Source: Xestospongia bergquistia
Lineage: Eukaryota > Porifera > Demospongiae > Haplosclerida > Petrosiidae
Assembly: GCA_963965975.1 (NCBI GenBank)
Contig: OZ014413.1
Span: 7,652,501-7,716,500 of the forward strand
Direction: 5' to 3'
DNA: 64,000 bases
Shown here: one piece after another, positions 1-10,915 of the stretch
Layout of the letters: the number at the start of each line of letters is the position of its first letter
Position numbering within the stretch: the stretch's first letter is position 1
Position numbers and translations under genes: made by a program
Notes under the pieces: model-generated
The model's input: the letters and a program-made list of their open reading frames with translations, nothing else
What the model was told of the DNA's origin: nothing
Database searches by the model: none

Positions 1-910
1 AAACAAATCTTTTCTGTTGTGACATGACAGATGGAAGCATAAAATCAATTCGTCAACAACTCTTGACAATTGGAATTGTGTTAATATGTGTTTGACTTGT
101 CATCATAACACTATTTTCAGTGGGTGTATACACTTTATACAACTGAGGCTAATGTTATTCAGTTTGGTACTGATCGACTGCAGCTTTCAACAGCTAAAGA
201 GCTGAGTAGTTTTATTTACTGTTTTTTGTACACGTATTCTTGCCCCCTAGCTGTAGTACTTGTAATGGCATTTATTTTAACAGGATTAGTACATAATAAC
301 ACTATCTATTATGTTTTTACTGTTATGTTTTGCTTCAGTTTGTTTTTTATTTCCTTTTCATTCTTGTCCTTTGTTGTTTTAAGCATCACTTGAGACATAG
401 GTAAGCAGAAAAATTAAAAACTGTATACGGATGTCAAAAGTTTTTTGTACATATTTAGTACTCTTTATGGATCTTTGATTATAAGATATTAGATCAATAT
501 TTTAGACGTTTAATGTAATGAAAAGTGTTTTGTTAATATACCCACTGGCAATTGCATATTGTGCAATTGTATTCGCTGTTCCTTTATATCAATTTGTAAT
601 TATTCCTTGTTTCTCTCAATTTATTCCTAGTATGTTCAATCATATATGGATTGGACTAGTGGCAGTATTAGTAGTATCTTTCATTACAATTCTTATTAAC
701 TACATTATCATTCATTGAAAATATAACATTTGATAATGAACTAAATTACATGAACTTGCACTACCTTTGCATATCATGGCTGTTCCTTTTTTCTGTTGCT
801 GGGAGTTTTTGCTGTTAAGTCAGGTATTGCTTTCATTTCAATTACTGTTTTTGTTACAGAATTTACTGAGAGAACAAGAACAGGAATATAACAGGAATAT
901 ATATAATTCT
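1..910 (+). pseudogene. POT-like transporter pseudogene (copy 1, left end off window)
   Basis: Degraded copy of the array transporter. Readable pieces include the TM4-TM5 signature (ANVIQFGTD, then ELSSFIY) at about 140-230, TM6 at about 290-390, the TM8 segment (IYPLAI...FAVPLYQF) at 535-600, and the C-terminal 'gagaacaag' region near 875. The cytoplasmic loop between TM6 and TM7, strongly conserved in all good copies, is almost wholly deleted at 393-480, and the TM10-TM11 segment is missing near 820. Several frameshifts and stops are present. The N-terminal third is lost or lies outside the window. It cannot make a working carrier. Confidence 0.85.
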
Positions 911-1489
911 ATACGCTGTAAAGGAAAGCTAGTCTTTGAAACAGTTTTGATCTATGCATATGTAGTTTTCACATAGACATAAAATTTATAGTATTAAATA
1001 TATTAATTGTACTTGATTCACTAATATATCCTGTTTTATCTGTAACAGTGTGAGTGTATTATTATTATTGTAAGGAATTTTAGGAATTAATTTTATTATT
1101 TTAAAAATATCAATACATTTGCATATATTGGTTGGTATACTTGAAAAATCAACATTTTAAATACAATGTTATCATTATTATTTTTGATGACAGAAATTAG
1201 AAGATAGTTGCTCTATATTTGAGAACTATTCGTGTCTACATGCGTGTATGTTTTTGGTGTATTTTTTGTGTGTTTGTACAATTACATAAAGCAGTATATA
1301 TATAAAAAAGCAGTCTATATATTGATTCTGTAACACATAATTTCTGGTATCAAATATGATATAACGATAAATTTGTTAGTCACTAGGTTGCTACATAATG
1401 CAAATTAGAGTCACACATATACATACATACATATATAAATATACATATGTACATATACACACACATACGTACATATACATACATGTGTA
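911..1489. other. AT-rich spacer
   Basis: No gene seen. The first part is decayed 3' flank of copy 1, alike to flanks downstream of other copies (compare 41220-41330). The remainder is low-complexity, ending in alternating tacata/tatg repeats. Confidence 0.5.
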
Positions 1490-1704
1490 TATATATATAT
1501 ATATATATATATTATATTTTTTTCTATTGATATGATTACTTTTCTATATACCTTGTTATTGTTATGGCTATGATATTGAAATTAAACCATAATAGTTATG
1601 TAAATAGTGGAAGGTTTAAAAAATACACATTTTTATTCATTTGCCAATACTAAGTAAATGTTGTATGAATCATAAAGATTGTATAGACCTCTAACCAGAG
1701 TTGA
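1490..1704 (+). promoter_or_regulatory. (TA)n tract and conserved 5' leader of copy 2
   Basis: A (TA)n run at about 1490-1512 is followed by a diverged form of the leader found before most array copies: a gttattgttatg-like start, a gttatgtaaatagtg-like middle, then the block ending just before the ATG. Its position and repetition suggest the core promoter and 5' UTR. No experiment supports this. Confidence 0.5.
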
Positions 1705-3404
1705 ATGGCAGAATCAATACCTTTAATATCAAATAACTCTTCAAATAAAAATATATCGTGTTCTTGTTTCAGGAGCAGGTGCAAATGTGTCTGCATTCAA
1801 TCAAAAGGAGCGCTGTTAGTTTTAGTTATCAGTATTCTACTGGCTAACATAGTCATTATATCTGGAGCTCTTTCTACATATTTCACTGACAAACATTCTT
1901 GTCTTATTTTTGCTGCAGTTGGACTGTACTATCTTTTCTACCCTATCCTTGGTTTATTAGGTGAGAAATGGATGAGATATAAAGTAATGATAATTGGAAT
2001 AGCATTAACATGTGTGGGATTTGTCATTATAACAGTATGTTCAGTGGGTCTGTACTTTATACAGTTTGATAGCATTACAGCTGTGACATTATCGATAACT
2101 GTAACTTTTCCTTTCTTTCTTGGATATGGCTTGTTTCAGGCTAATGTGATCCAGTTTGGTACTGATCAACTACAGTTTTCAACTTCTGAAGAATTGAGTA
2201 GTTTTATTTACTGGCTTTTGTACATGAATTATTGTCCACTAGCTGTAGTACTTGTAATGTCATCTATTGTTACAGGATTAGTACATAATAACACTATCTA
2301 TTATGTTTTTACTGTTATATTTGGTTCTGGTTATGTTTTTATTATCTTTGCAATCTTGTCTTTTTGTTGTTTTAAACATCACTTGGTTATTGAACCAGCT
2401 CAACACAACAATCCTGTCAAATTAATATGGAGAGTAATAAAGTATGCTTGGAAACACAAACAACCAGTGAGACGTAGTGCCTTTACCTTTGGTGAATCTC
2501 CTCCTTCAAGATTAGATTTAGCTAAAGAGAGATATGGTGGACTATTTACTACTGTACAAGTAGAGGATGTGAAAAGCTTTTTGTATATACTCAGTATACT
2601 TTTGAGAATCTTTGCATATGACCTTGTGGACACTGAATCAAAGCTTTTAGATCAATATTTACAAGTTGTACGATTGAAAAATGAGACATATTACAATGTG
2701 ATGGAAAGTATGATATTAATATATCCTCTGACAATACCTTATTGTGTGATTGTATTTGCTGTTCCTTTATATCAATTTGTAATTATTCCTTTCTTCTCTC
2801 AATTTATTCCTAGTATGTTGAAACGTATATGGATTGGACTAGTGGCACTGTTAATAGAGTCTGTAATGACAACTGTTATTAGCTACATGATAAATCATGA
2901 CTTTGGAAATGCTTTAATTAATAAAGACATCTGTTTATCATTCATTGACAACATAACCTTTGAAAATGGACTACAATCAAATGAACTCACACTACCTTAC
3001 TATATCATGGCTTTCCCTCAGGTTTTTGTTGGTATTACTAATTTTTTGTTAAGTTCACAAGTTTTGAGTTTATTTTAGCTCAAGGTCCTCGTACTATGCA
3101 AGGATTGTTAATTGGAATATGGTTCATTAATAATGGTATTTATTGTGTACATCTAACTCTTGTAAGCTCACGATATGGTTGTTACTGGGAATATTATGCT
3201 GTTAAGACAGGTGTTGTTTTCATTTCAGTCATTGTTTTCACTATTGCTGCATATAAATACAAGTATAGACAACGTAATGAACTATCTGATGTTAATGAGA
3301 GAGTTATAATTACAGAATATACGGAAAGACAACTAGAGCATATTTATAGCATAGAAGATGAGGAAAATGAAGACGATAATGATAGTGACCATGATTACAA
3401 GTGA
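1705..3404 (+). pseudogene. POT/PTR2-like MFS transporter, copy 2, one frameshift
   Basis: Nearly whole 12-TM carrier. ATG at 1705 is in the same place as in every full copy (MAES/MAEA start). The reading frame is open for 457 codons, through TM1-TM6, the cytoplasmic loop with PSRLDLAKERYGG, and TM7-TM10. One base is then lost from a T-rich run near 3045, relative to intact copies. The downstream frame (3096-3404) carries on with QGLLIGIWF (TM11), TM12 and the acidic tail ending in HDYK. Everything else is intact, so this is either a very young pseudogene, a polymorphism, or an assembly error in a homopolymer. As written, a product would stop after TM10. Confidence 0.85.
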
Positions 3405-3607
3405 TGTTAATTGTTGTATATAAAATGTTTGCTGCTTTTCATTTAGTATTGACTAGTTTAGTTTGCAACTCTCTTTATTTGTTTAGTATATCTTGTACTG
3501 TGTGAATGCATTGATGTTATGAAAATAGAATGTTGAACACAATTTGAACATCCCTTTTTGATTTAGTCATAAAACAAAGCACGTGACTTGTTAGAGTTAG
3601 ATCTTAC
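3405..3607. other. 3' flank of copy 2
   Basis: Opens with the conserved post-stop stretch (tgtatataaa, gctgcttttcat) shared with the flanks of the 42718 and 55549 copies. No gene seen before the ferlin exon. Confidence 0.5.
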
Positions 3608-4914
3608 AAAACAGGAGAATACCATTTTTAGAGTCTCTATCAAAAATGGTTGCTCAAAATCCACTAAAGTCTTAATGGTATGAGAACCAACCAACGGGAT
3701 CTGGCAAAATTGTTGTTTATCATATACTCTGATAGTAAATGGAGGAACATACATATGTTGTTCCTGAAATGTTAAGGAAATAAGCCAAAAAATAAAGAAG
3801 TGAAAAACTTCTTAGGTATAATATTGTATAAAGGTACATCAGACTGTTGGAGCACTGCGTTAAATGTCTATTATAATCTATCCAATTATATTGTATGACT
3901 ATTACATGTACTATATACTACTACTGACAACAGTCCAGTGTATCATAGTGATATTATAGTGTATAGTAATGCATTGCAATGTATAATATCATATAAACTG
4001 TATTATACATCATATCTGGTATCTTTATCATACTACTAGTGACAGTAGTCATTGATAAAACAGTTCCGAGGAAATTGACATTTGTCTTCATATTTTTGAG
4101 CGGCAAAGTTCTTTTTTCTTTGACTACCACACTCGATTTCTAATACAGGTGAGTATATTGGTAGTATTTGGAATATTTCACATCTTGTAAACCCTAGCAA
4201 TAATACTGTAATCAATAGATAAATGGATTAAAGATGGATGAATATTAAATGAATGGATAAATGGATGGACAGATGAAGAGATAGCTTAATGGATAAGGAC
4301 ATTACATATAATTCACTTCAATTTCTGATGTAATAATCAATGAACAAATATCTTTATGGAATTTCAAAATGCTTCCTATCTGTAGGATGAGGGTTTGGTT
4401 TAGTTCACTATAATGCATTAATATTATTAGGAAGCTCAAAAGCTACCAATAGCTTTCCAGTATACTGACAATAGTGTTTTATTCCTTACCACTTTAAGCT
4501 AGGTTTCTCATAAGTGTTTTAGATTCTTTTGTCTCAGAAAAAAACCTAAGAGTAGGAATACACATAAAAATCCTAAAAAATCTCGCCACTATGTATGGAC
4601 AAGATAAGAATTGATACTACTGTCTTTCATCCATCAATCCATCTATCCATCCAACTGTCCATCCAGCCTCTATAACCAGTCATCTATTCATCTATTATGG
4701 TGATCCATTTAGCAATTAACCTATCTACTTACAATAACATCCTGGTCATACAAATCAATAATAACATGAGGTGGAGAATCTTTCAGGATAGCTTTATTGA
4801 CAAATATCTCCACATTTTCAAAAATATATGTTTCATTCCAAACTGGAGTAAGAGTCTGTTGTTTAACAAGAGTTTTTTGACTGTACTTTCCAAAAGAAAC
4901 AATACAACAAGGAT
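3608..4914 (-). CDS. Ferlin-family gene fragment (C2 domain and following exons)
   Basis: Exons on the minus strand fall in the order known for dysferlin/myoferlin/otoferlin, calcium-binding membrane-fusion proteins with several C2 domains. Exon 4914-4733 encodes most of a C2 domain (DPCCIVSFGKYSQKT, TLTPVWNETYIFENVEIF, PPHVIIDLYDQDV), with acceptor tgacag and donor GTAAGT. A weaker piece at 4464-4421 reads GKLLVAFEL, matching the ferlin GELLASFEL stretch. Exon about 4139-4062 gives EIECGSQRKKNF, matching VVECGGQ. Exon 3763-3608 gives VPPFTIRVYDKQQF...LVGSHTIKTL, matching PPITVKVIDNRQFG, between acceptor atttcag and donor GTAAGA. No exons were found on either side before the next transporter copy or the SOD-like block, so this is probably a stranded internal part of a ferlin gene. 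Phases between the two weaker exons and the strong ones were not reconciled. Confidence 0.75.
4190..4700. repeat. Degenerate GGAT/ATCC repeats in ferlin introns
   Basis: Short imperfect runs of atggat-type repeats at 4203-4290 and of atccatc-type repeats at 4628-4700. They are on opposite strands and lie in the presumed introns of the ferlin fragment. Confidence 0.55.
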
Positions 4915-6150
4915 CTGTCATTAAGAATAAGGAAAACTAAATGTCAATATTTTTGCTATTAATTCACATAATAATGTAATGTCATTATGAACATTAATTC
5001 AGCTGCAACTAAAAAGTATACATGCTATGTGTGTGGAGGGGAGGGAAGAGTGAGTGAGTCTGTGTGTGTAACAATGGCTCAACAGAGAAACCAGTCTTAT
5101 TTCCAGCATATAATTCGTGTGCTTAATAGAAATAGGCTCTGAGTTGGTAGTAATGACACTCTAATTGCATGGAATAAGTAAATGTACATTAGCATGTGCA
5201 TTGAATCTGTACATGTGAAATTTCTTTCCTTCTAGTGGTACTATGGGCGAGTCATTATAATATGAGGAAAACAAAAAAAGAGAGAAAGACAGAGATCTGA
5301 CAGACATATAAAGAGAAAAGAATTACCTGTAACCTTTCCTAACACTTCTTGCTTAGATCATTAATGACAACTATTTTCCTTTTTCTGTCTTCTCTTCTTT
5401 TTTCAGCAGTTGGGAAACTATATGTCATTTGGAGAAAGATAGTGGACTGTGTGATATTGAAAATGAAAGTTACATTGAAACTGAAATAGCCTATCAATAT
5501 CATGTGCTTTGATCTAACTGACTGTTCATAAGTCTAATCTAGCTTCAAGATAACTAATCGTGTAATTGTGAAAGATACAAACATTACATGTGCAAGTAAA
5601 TATGGCAATATACTTTAACTTCTGATGAACACGACAAATACAAATTGATTTACATTACATTATCACATACTACATGGAAAGTGATGTGATATACATTTGA
5701 TTAATGTGATGTAATTCCATAAATTTAATAGGTAATCTTAACGTAAACTATATTATAAAAATTTATACAGAAAACTACGTCATGTACATGTTAAGTTGCT
5801 TTCCACTCAGTGTTACTATGGTACTATGTAATATTCAACACTCTTATCTATTCTTGAACATATTGATGTTAATAATATTCATAGTCTTATTTTCTTATAA
5901 ACCACACCCCCTATAGTACATTTCCACAATGCTCTGATTGTCAAATATATACAATTATGTACCACATTTGGGAGCTAACTGTTACTGTTTTCTGTGTCAA
6001 AAGGTTCTCTTCAGAAGTGTATACAAGGAGAAGATTCTAGAGTAATAGTTATAGCAGACGAGGGATGCTGATAGTGATGTTCCACCAGCAATGGCATATG
6101 ACATCTAAAGTATAAAATGAACTGATGTCAGTTGCTTTCTGGTATTAAAA
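4915..6150. other. Spacer, no gene recognised
   Basis: I looked for the ferlin exon that should precede 4914 on the minus strand and did not find one. From about 5880 on, the sequence (cacaccccctatag, then gtacatttcc and agctaactgttactg) recurs at 14335-14620, so the duplicated minus-strand block begins here. Confidence 0.5.
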
Positions 6151-6179
6151 CCACACCCCCTATAGTATCAATGATATTA

Positions 6180-7180
6180 TATACTCAATCATGGACTTCT
6201 ACTTCAGAGAGAAACTGGCATGGAAGAAGAATGCGTAATCAATATAATTGTCAGGTTTATCAGCTACAATGAGGTTATTATATCTACTAGACAGATCAAT
6301 TACTAAGTTAGAACCTCCAGCAAAAAAAATATTCCCTACTTCACAAACAGCCTCTCTATACATCATACCAGGCTATAAAAGAATTATTGAGTAAGTACAC
6401 ATTAAAATAAAGTAAAATTATCTGGTTTGTATGGATATACCAAAGGTGGTCTGTAGATGTTTCAGAGTTTGTTACTATATACAACTTGCCAAAATAGAGG
6501 CTTCCTTATCAGCAACCTGTCTCATATAAATGGTGCCTCCAATAGGATAGACAGAAGAGGCTTGCAATGTAATCAATTGAATATTTCTGTTCATAACTTC
6601 AGTGTTGGAGTAGTTGGTAGTACATACATCTTGTGTGCCATCAATTTTAATGGATCGTCCTAATATTTCATGTTCGTTGAACAGACCTTAGTGATCAAAA
6701 TAGTTAGAGGTACCAGTCCTAAGAGGCTAAAGTCTACCTAAAAATCTAAAGTTTAAATCTTTTAATGTTCACGTTGATATTGTTTTTATTAGATATTAAC
6801 TTGATACTCCCTATTATACCACACATTTTGAAAGTAGCAATACCATAAATGCCATCCTGACCTATAAATAATGAATATAGAAATTGAGAGGATAATATTT
6901 TTACCAATAGCTTAGTAGTTGTAGTCTTTGTTAGGAATGGCTGAGAATGTATCCTGTAATATCTATGGTTTGCAGAAGTTAAAACGAGTGGGTGTAGCTC
7001 ATTTGATATGGGTGGGGCTAAGAGAAGAAAGATGTTAATAATGTATCTTTATTTCAAGTGAAGCAAAATAATTTATGAAGCTATTTTCAGTGTACTTTAA
7101 ATGTTGTTAGCAACCATTCATTATCAAGAATTTCAACTGCCTGAATCTTATATCTTAGTTGACCCTAATTTTACACGAGA
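6180..7180 (-). pseudogene. Cu/Zn-SOD-like extracellular gene remnant, block 1
   Basis: Minus-strand exons of a gene with Cu/Zn superoxide-dismutase-like strands. The first is at about 6865-6800 (QDGIYGIATFKMCGI), after acceptor ttatag. Then 6700-6507 is open across ILGRSIKIDGTQDVC...PIGGTIYMRQVA, matching the SOD 'IIGRSIVIH' strand and the GTIYFRQ motif of tandem SOD-like proteins. A further exon at about 6372-6190 follows acceptor cttttatag and reads PGMMYREAVCEV, GNIFFAGGSN and LIVADKP before a stop. An exon near 7170-7100 (about LDNEWLLTT) lies upstream on the same strand. The copper-ligand exon (HWHIH) kept in block 3 was not found here. A stop precedes ILGRS, so I treat the block as decayed. 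Confidence 0.6.
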
Positions 7181-7202
7181 GACTAAAAATTTACAATTAT
7201 AC

Positions 7203-7415
7203 TTACCTCTTTCATTAACATTAGTGCATGTACATTTATTATCTTGTCCAGTTATTCCAGTTAAGAACAACATCTGTATCAACAAATACAACATGTTCTA
7301 GTGAACTATAGAAGTACTATTACTTCTCTCATTAGTAAGTTGAGTATGTGTAGTTCTAGTACCTTGTCCAGTAGCTGCTCTAGTAGGAACATCATCTATA
7401 GAAGAAGTAGCACCT
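7203..7415 (-). repeat. Repeated small exons (VPTGQGT type), block 1
   Basis: Related minus-strand units of about 75-100 bp encode variants of DVVPTGQGTTTST...TNE, most followed by a GT donor-like step. Here the variants read DDVPTRAATGQGTRTTHTQ and DVVLTGITGQDNKCTCTN. They join directly to the pogo transposase remnant at about 7415. They may be a Thr/Ser-rich tail of that transposase or a linker of the SOD-like gene; I cannot tell which. Confidence 0.5.
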
Positions 7416-7910
7416 TTATCCGATGGTTGGGTATAGTGTGCACTGTCGGAAGGAAGACACAGTTACATTACTATGATTTTGTCATTTGCTGCCCTATGTC
7501 TGAAATCAGGTGTGAAATGAGATGAATGACCATCCATTAGTATCAATAATGGATGAGCTGCTGGGGCATATCATAGTAATTAAGTAGTAGAGAAAATTTA
7601 TTTTTGATCCACCCACTTTCCAACAAACCATATATAGTTTTTGGAACTTTCCCTACATCCATTCAATCTTGTGATGTTTGTAATTCAAAAATTTTTAGGA
7701 GTCATGTAGTAGCCTGCATCAGTAACACAAACTAGAACAGTAACTTGGCTCTTCTTGTAACAACTAAGAGATGTTGGATACTTTAGATATTTCTTTGCAA
7801 CTATTTATGATGGATTAGTGAATTTCCATCTCATCTAAATAAATTAAACATCTGTCATGGTACTCTTGTAATCCTTCCTTAGACAAGGTTTATATAATAA
7901 ATTTTATCCA
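7415..7910 (-). mobile_element. pogo-family (Tc1/mariner) transposase remnant A
   Basis: Decayed minus-strand DDE transposase. About 7900-7620 matches the first catalytic block in copy C (the 'DEMGIPLNPPP' region, then 'SQFTVLVCV'). 7575-7510 reads LILMDGH..HF, the second Asp block, and 7500-7420 gives LCLPSDSAHYTQPSDKGA, matching the family's CLPPHTTHLTQPLD. Small indels break the frame. No terminal inverted repeats were identified. Related remnants lie at 12771-13745 and 39245-40130. Confidence 0.75.
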
Positions 7911-8275
7911 ATTACCAATGTGCACTTAGCAAGTATTAAAAAATATTTTTATATTATATCATTAATAGAATTAAAACTATACCAAAAGTGTCTGAATGTG
8001 TAACTATTCTTTCTTAATAAATTTGATTGATTCTGTGTAAATGTATGTATTCTGAAAATTATATATGTTAGATGAGTTGAGCAAGTGGTAATAGCTTGCT
8101 GAGATAATATGTTTGATGAACTGACTATATAATAGATTGAAACGGTGACAGATGATGTGGTAGATGAGTTAACTTAATTGGTTATGGTTGCAAACAGTAT
8201 ATGCTTTTGTTGATTTGCCAACTATTTATAAGTTGATAAATGTGTTTATCATATTTGACGTCTTTATATAATGTG
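7911..8275. other. AT-rich spacer
   Basis: No gene seen. Low-complexity tga/taata-rich sequence between the pogo remnant and the upstream block of copy 3. Confidence 0.5.
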
Positions 8276-8279
8276 AAGG

Positions 8280-8562
8280 CATTTTATTTACAGCTCATTA
8301 TATAAATGAAATTACTCACTGTCAAGGAGTACAGCTGTGGAAGGTTTTCTAACTAAATTTACTGTACTTCTCTTATTTTCTCTTAAGTTGAAAATAAGTG
8401 ATATTTTATCATTGTTACATACTGTGTAAGTTATGAAACACTCAATCCTGATATATCAATTCAAGGTGAAGCTGATTAAGCTTGGGGCTCATAACAAGGT
8501 GTGAAGGCCTTATATCAGTGGTATACACCAACATACAATTAATGATAATACAATACATATCA

Positions 8563-8606
<44 letters not shown>

Positions 8607-8617
8607 CTAATTGCTAA
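8280..8617 (+). repeat. Duplicated upstream block and (TA)n before copy 3
   Basis: A block of about 280 bp (ggcattttatttacagctc ... cttatatcagtgg), followed by a (TA)n tract at about 8567-8604. The same block precedes copy 5 (about 18800-19110) and the intact copy at 52186 (about 51620-51930), so it was duplicated as part of the gene unit. A distal regulatory role is possible but unproven. Confidence 0.6.
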
Positions 8618-8760
8618 TTATCATTATTATGGCTATAATATTGAAACTAAAAACATAATGGTTTTGTAAACAGTGAAAATTATTATAAGACATATACTAC
8701 TGTTTTTTCGTCATTTGCTGATTGAAAATAGATATTGTGTAGACCATAAAGTAGTGCTGA
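8618..8760 (+). promoter_or_regulatory. Conserved 5' leader of copy 3
   Basis: Leader of about 145 bp shared by most array copies: a ttatgactat..attgaaact start, gtaaacagtgaaaattatt, agacatatactactg, tttgctgatt, then the 'cataaag' stretch ending at the ATG. No clear TATA box is separable from the nearby (TA)n. Confidence 0.55.
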
Positions 8761-10466
8761 ATGGCAGAAGCAAACCCTTTACTGTCTAGTAACTCTTCAA
8801 GTCAAAATTTATTGTCTTCTCGTTACAGGAGCAGATATAAAAATGTTTGTGTTCAATCAAAAGGAGCACTGGTAGTTTTAGTTATCAGTATTCTACTGGC
8901 TAATATCACTATTATAACTGGAGCTCTTTTTACACAGTTTATTGGCGGATATTCCTTTCTTTTATTTGCTGCAATTGGACTGTACTATCTTTTCTACCCT
9001 ATCCTTGGTTTGGTAGGTGAGAAATGGATGAGATATAAAATATTGATAATTGGAATGACATTAATATGTGTGGGATTTGTCATCATAACAGTATCTTTAG
9101 TGGGTCTGTACCTTTTACAGCTTGATAGCGTTATAGCTGCTATTTTATTGACAACTCTATGTTGTCCTTTCTTTCTTGGATTCGGCTTGTTTCAGGCTAA
9201 TGTGATCCAGTTTGGTACTGATCAACTACAGTTTTCTCCTTCTGAAGAATTGAGTAATTTTATTTATTTGTTTTTGTACATGTATTATTGCCCGCTAGCT
9301 GTAGTACTTGTAATGGCATCTATTGTAACAGGATTAGTACATAATAACACTAAATATTATGCTTTTACTGTTATATTTAGCTCTGGTTATTTTTTTATTA
9401 TCTTCGCAAAATCTTGTCTTTTTGTTGTTTTAAGCATCACTTGGTTATTGAACCAGCTCAACACAACAATCCTGTCAAATTAATATGGAGAGTAATAAAG
9501 TATGCTTGGAAACACAAACAACCAGTGAGACGTAGTGCCTTTACATTTGGTGAATCTCCTCCTTCAAGATTAGATTTAGCTAAAGAGAGAAATGGAGGAC
9601 TATTTACTACAGAACAAGTAGAGGATGTGAAAAGCTTTTTGTATATACTCAGTATACTTATGGGAATTCTTGCATTTGGCCTTGTGGACAGTGAATCAAA
9701 GCTTCTAGATCAATATTTACAAGTTGTACGATTGAAAAATGACACATATTACAATGTGATGGAAAGTGTGCTATTAATATATCCTCTGACTATACCATAT
9801 TGTGTGATTGTATTTGCTGTTCCTTTATATCAGTTTGTAATTATTCCTTTCTTCTCTCAATTTATTCCTAGTATGTTGAAACGTATATGGATTGGACTAG
9901 TGGCACTGTTAGTAGAGTCTGTAATGACAACTGTTATTAGCTACATGATAAATCATGACTTTGGAAATATTTCAATTAATGATGATAATTGTTTGTCATT
10001 TACTGACAACATAACATTTGAAAATGGATTACAATCAAATGAACTCACACTACCTTACTATATCATGGCTGTCCCTCAGTTTTTTGCTGGTATTACTATT
10101 TTTTTGGTTAGGTTCACAACTTTTGAATTTATTTTAGCTCAAGGTCCTCGTACTATGCAAGGATTGTTAATTGGAATATGGTTCATTAATAATAGCATTT
10201 ATTGTGTACATCTAACTCTTGCAAACTCACAATATGGTTGTTACTGGGAATATTATGCTGTTAAGACAGGAGTTGTTTTCATTTCAGTCATTGTTTACAC
10301 TATTGCTGCATATAAATACAAGTATAGACAACGTAATGAACTATCTGATGTTAATGAGAGACTTATCATTACAGAATATATCGAACGACAACTAGAGCAG
10401 GAATATTACATAGAAAATGAAGAAAATGACCACGATGATGCTGATAGTAACTATGATTACAACTGA
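8761..10466 (+). pseudogene. POT/PTR2-like MFS transporter, copy 3, one frameshift
   Basis: Whole-length carrier copy. Frame one (8761 to about 9405) gives MAEANPLLSSNSS, TM1-TM6 and the ANVIQFGTDQLQFSPSEE signature. Frame two (about 9410-10466) gives FCCFKHHLVIEP, the PSRLDLAKER loop, TM7-TM12 and the acidic tail ENDHDDADSNYDYN. The frames are separated by two extra A bases at the end of TM6 (gcaaaatc where intact copies have gcaatc). 'YGG' in the loop is 'NGG' here. AATAAA occurs 14 nt and 43 nt after the stop. It is either a young pseudogene or an assembly or allele error. It shares private variants with the intact copy at 42718 (INDDNCLSF, EYIERQLEQ). Confidence 0.85.
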
Positions 10467-10915
10467 TGTCAATTCTTGTAATAAAGTGTGTGCAGACTTT
10501 TCACAGACAATAAATTATTTAGTGCTGACTATTTTAGTTTATCTTTATTTGATTAGAATATTTTGTTTAGGACGTAACAGCACCTGTGTATTATTATTAT
10601 GAAAATAGAACGTTGGACATAATGTGAACTTAACACTTTTTGATTTAGTAGTCAAAACCATCCTTGTTGTCCCAAAAACTTTCAAGCAAATGAATGTATA
10701 TAAGTAATTAATATTACTATGTGACAATGTTGTACAGGATCTTTATCAAAGTTGTTATTCAAAAAGCTATTCAATGGATACCAAAGATCCTGTCCAAATG
10801 ACTGCATAACTCTCACGTATGCACAACTTTTCATTTGTAATTTTCAGTGCAGCAAATGTAGTATTCCCAAATAGGGTCACAATAATTATTGTATGTCGGT
10901 GTGTCTCACTGTAAT
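10467..10915. other. 3' flank of copy 3
   Basis: Shared 3' flank (ataaagtgtgtgcagac, acagacaataaattattt, then accatccttgttgtccc), repeated after copies 4, 5 and the 52186 gene. No gene seen. Confidence 0.6.

Noticed and set aside
2400-2633. Antisense reading frame of 77 codons, repeated at 20510, 43413, 52881 and 56266
   Set aside because: It is the shadow of the very conserved TM6-TM7 loop. It is kept only because the sense strand is, and it has no leader of its own.
6457-7525. Plus-strand frames at 6457, 7101 and 7301
   Set aside because: Antisense to the SOD-like and pogo exons; no domain.
9400-9415. Programmed frameshifting in copies 3 and 5
   Set aside because: The two copies differ by plus 2 and plus 1, and the three intact copies need no shift, so random indels are simpler.
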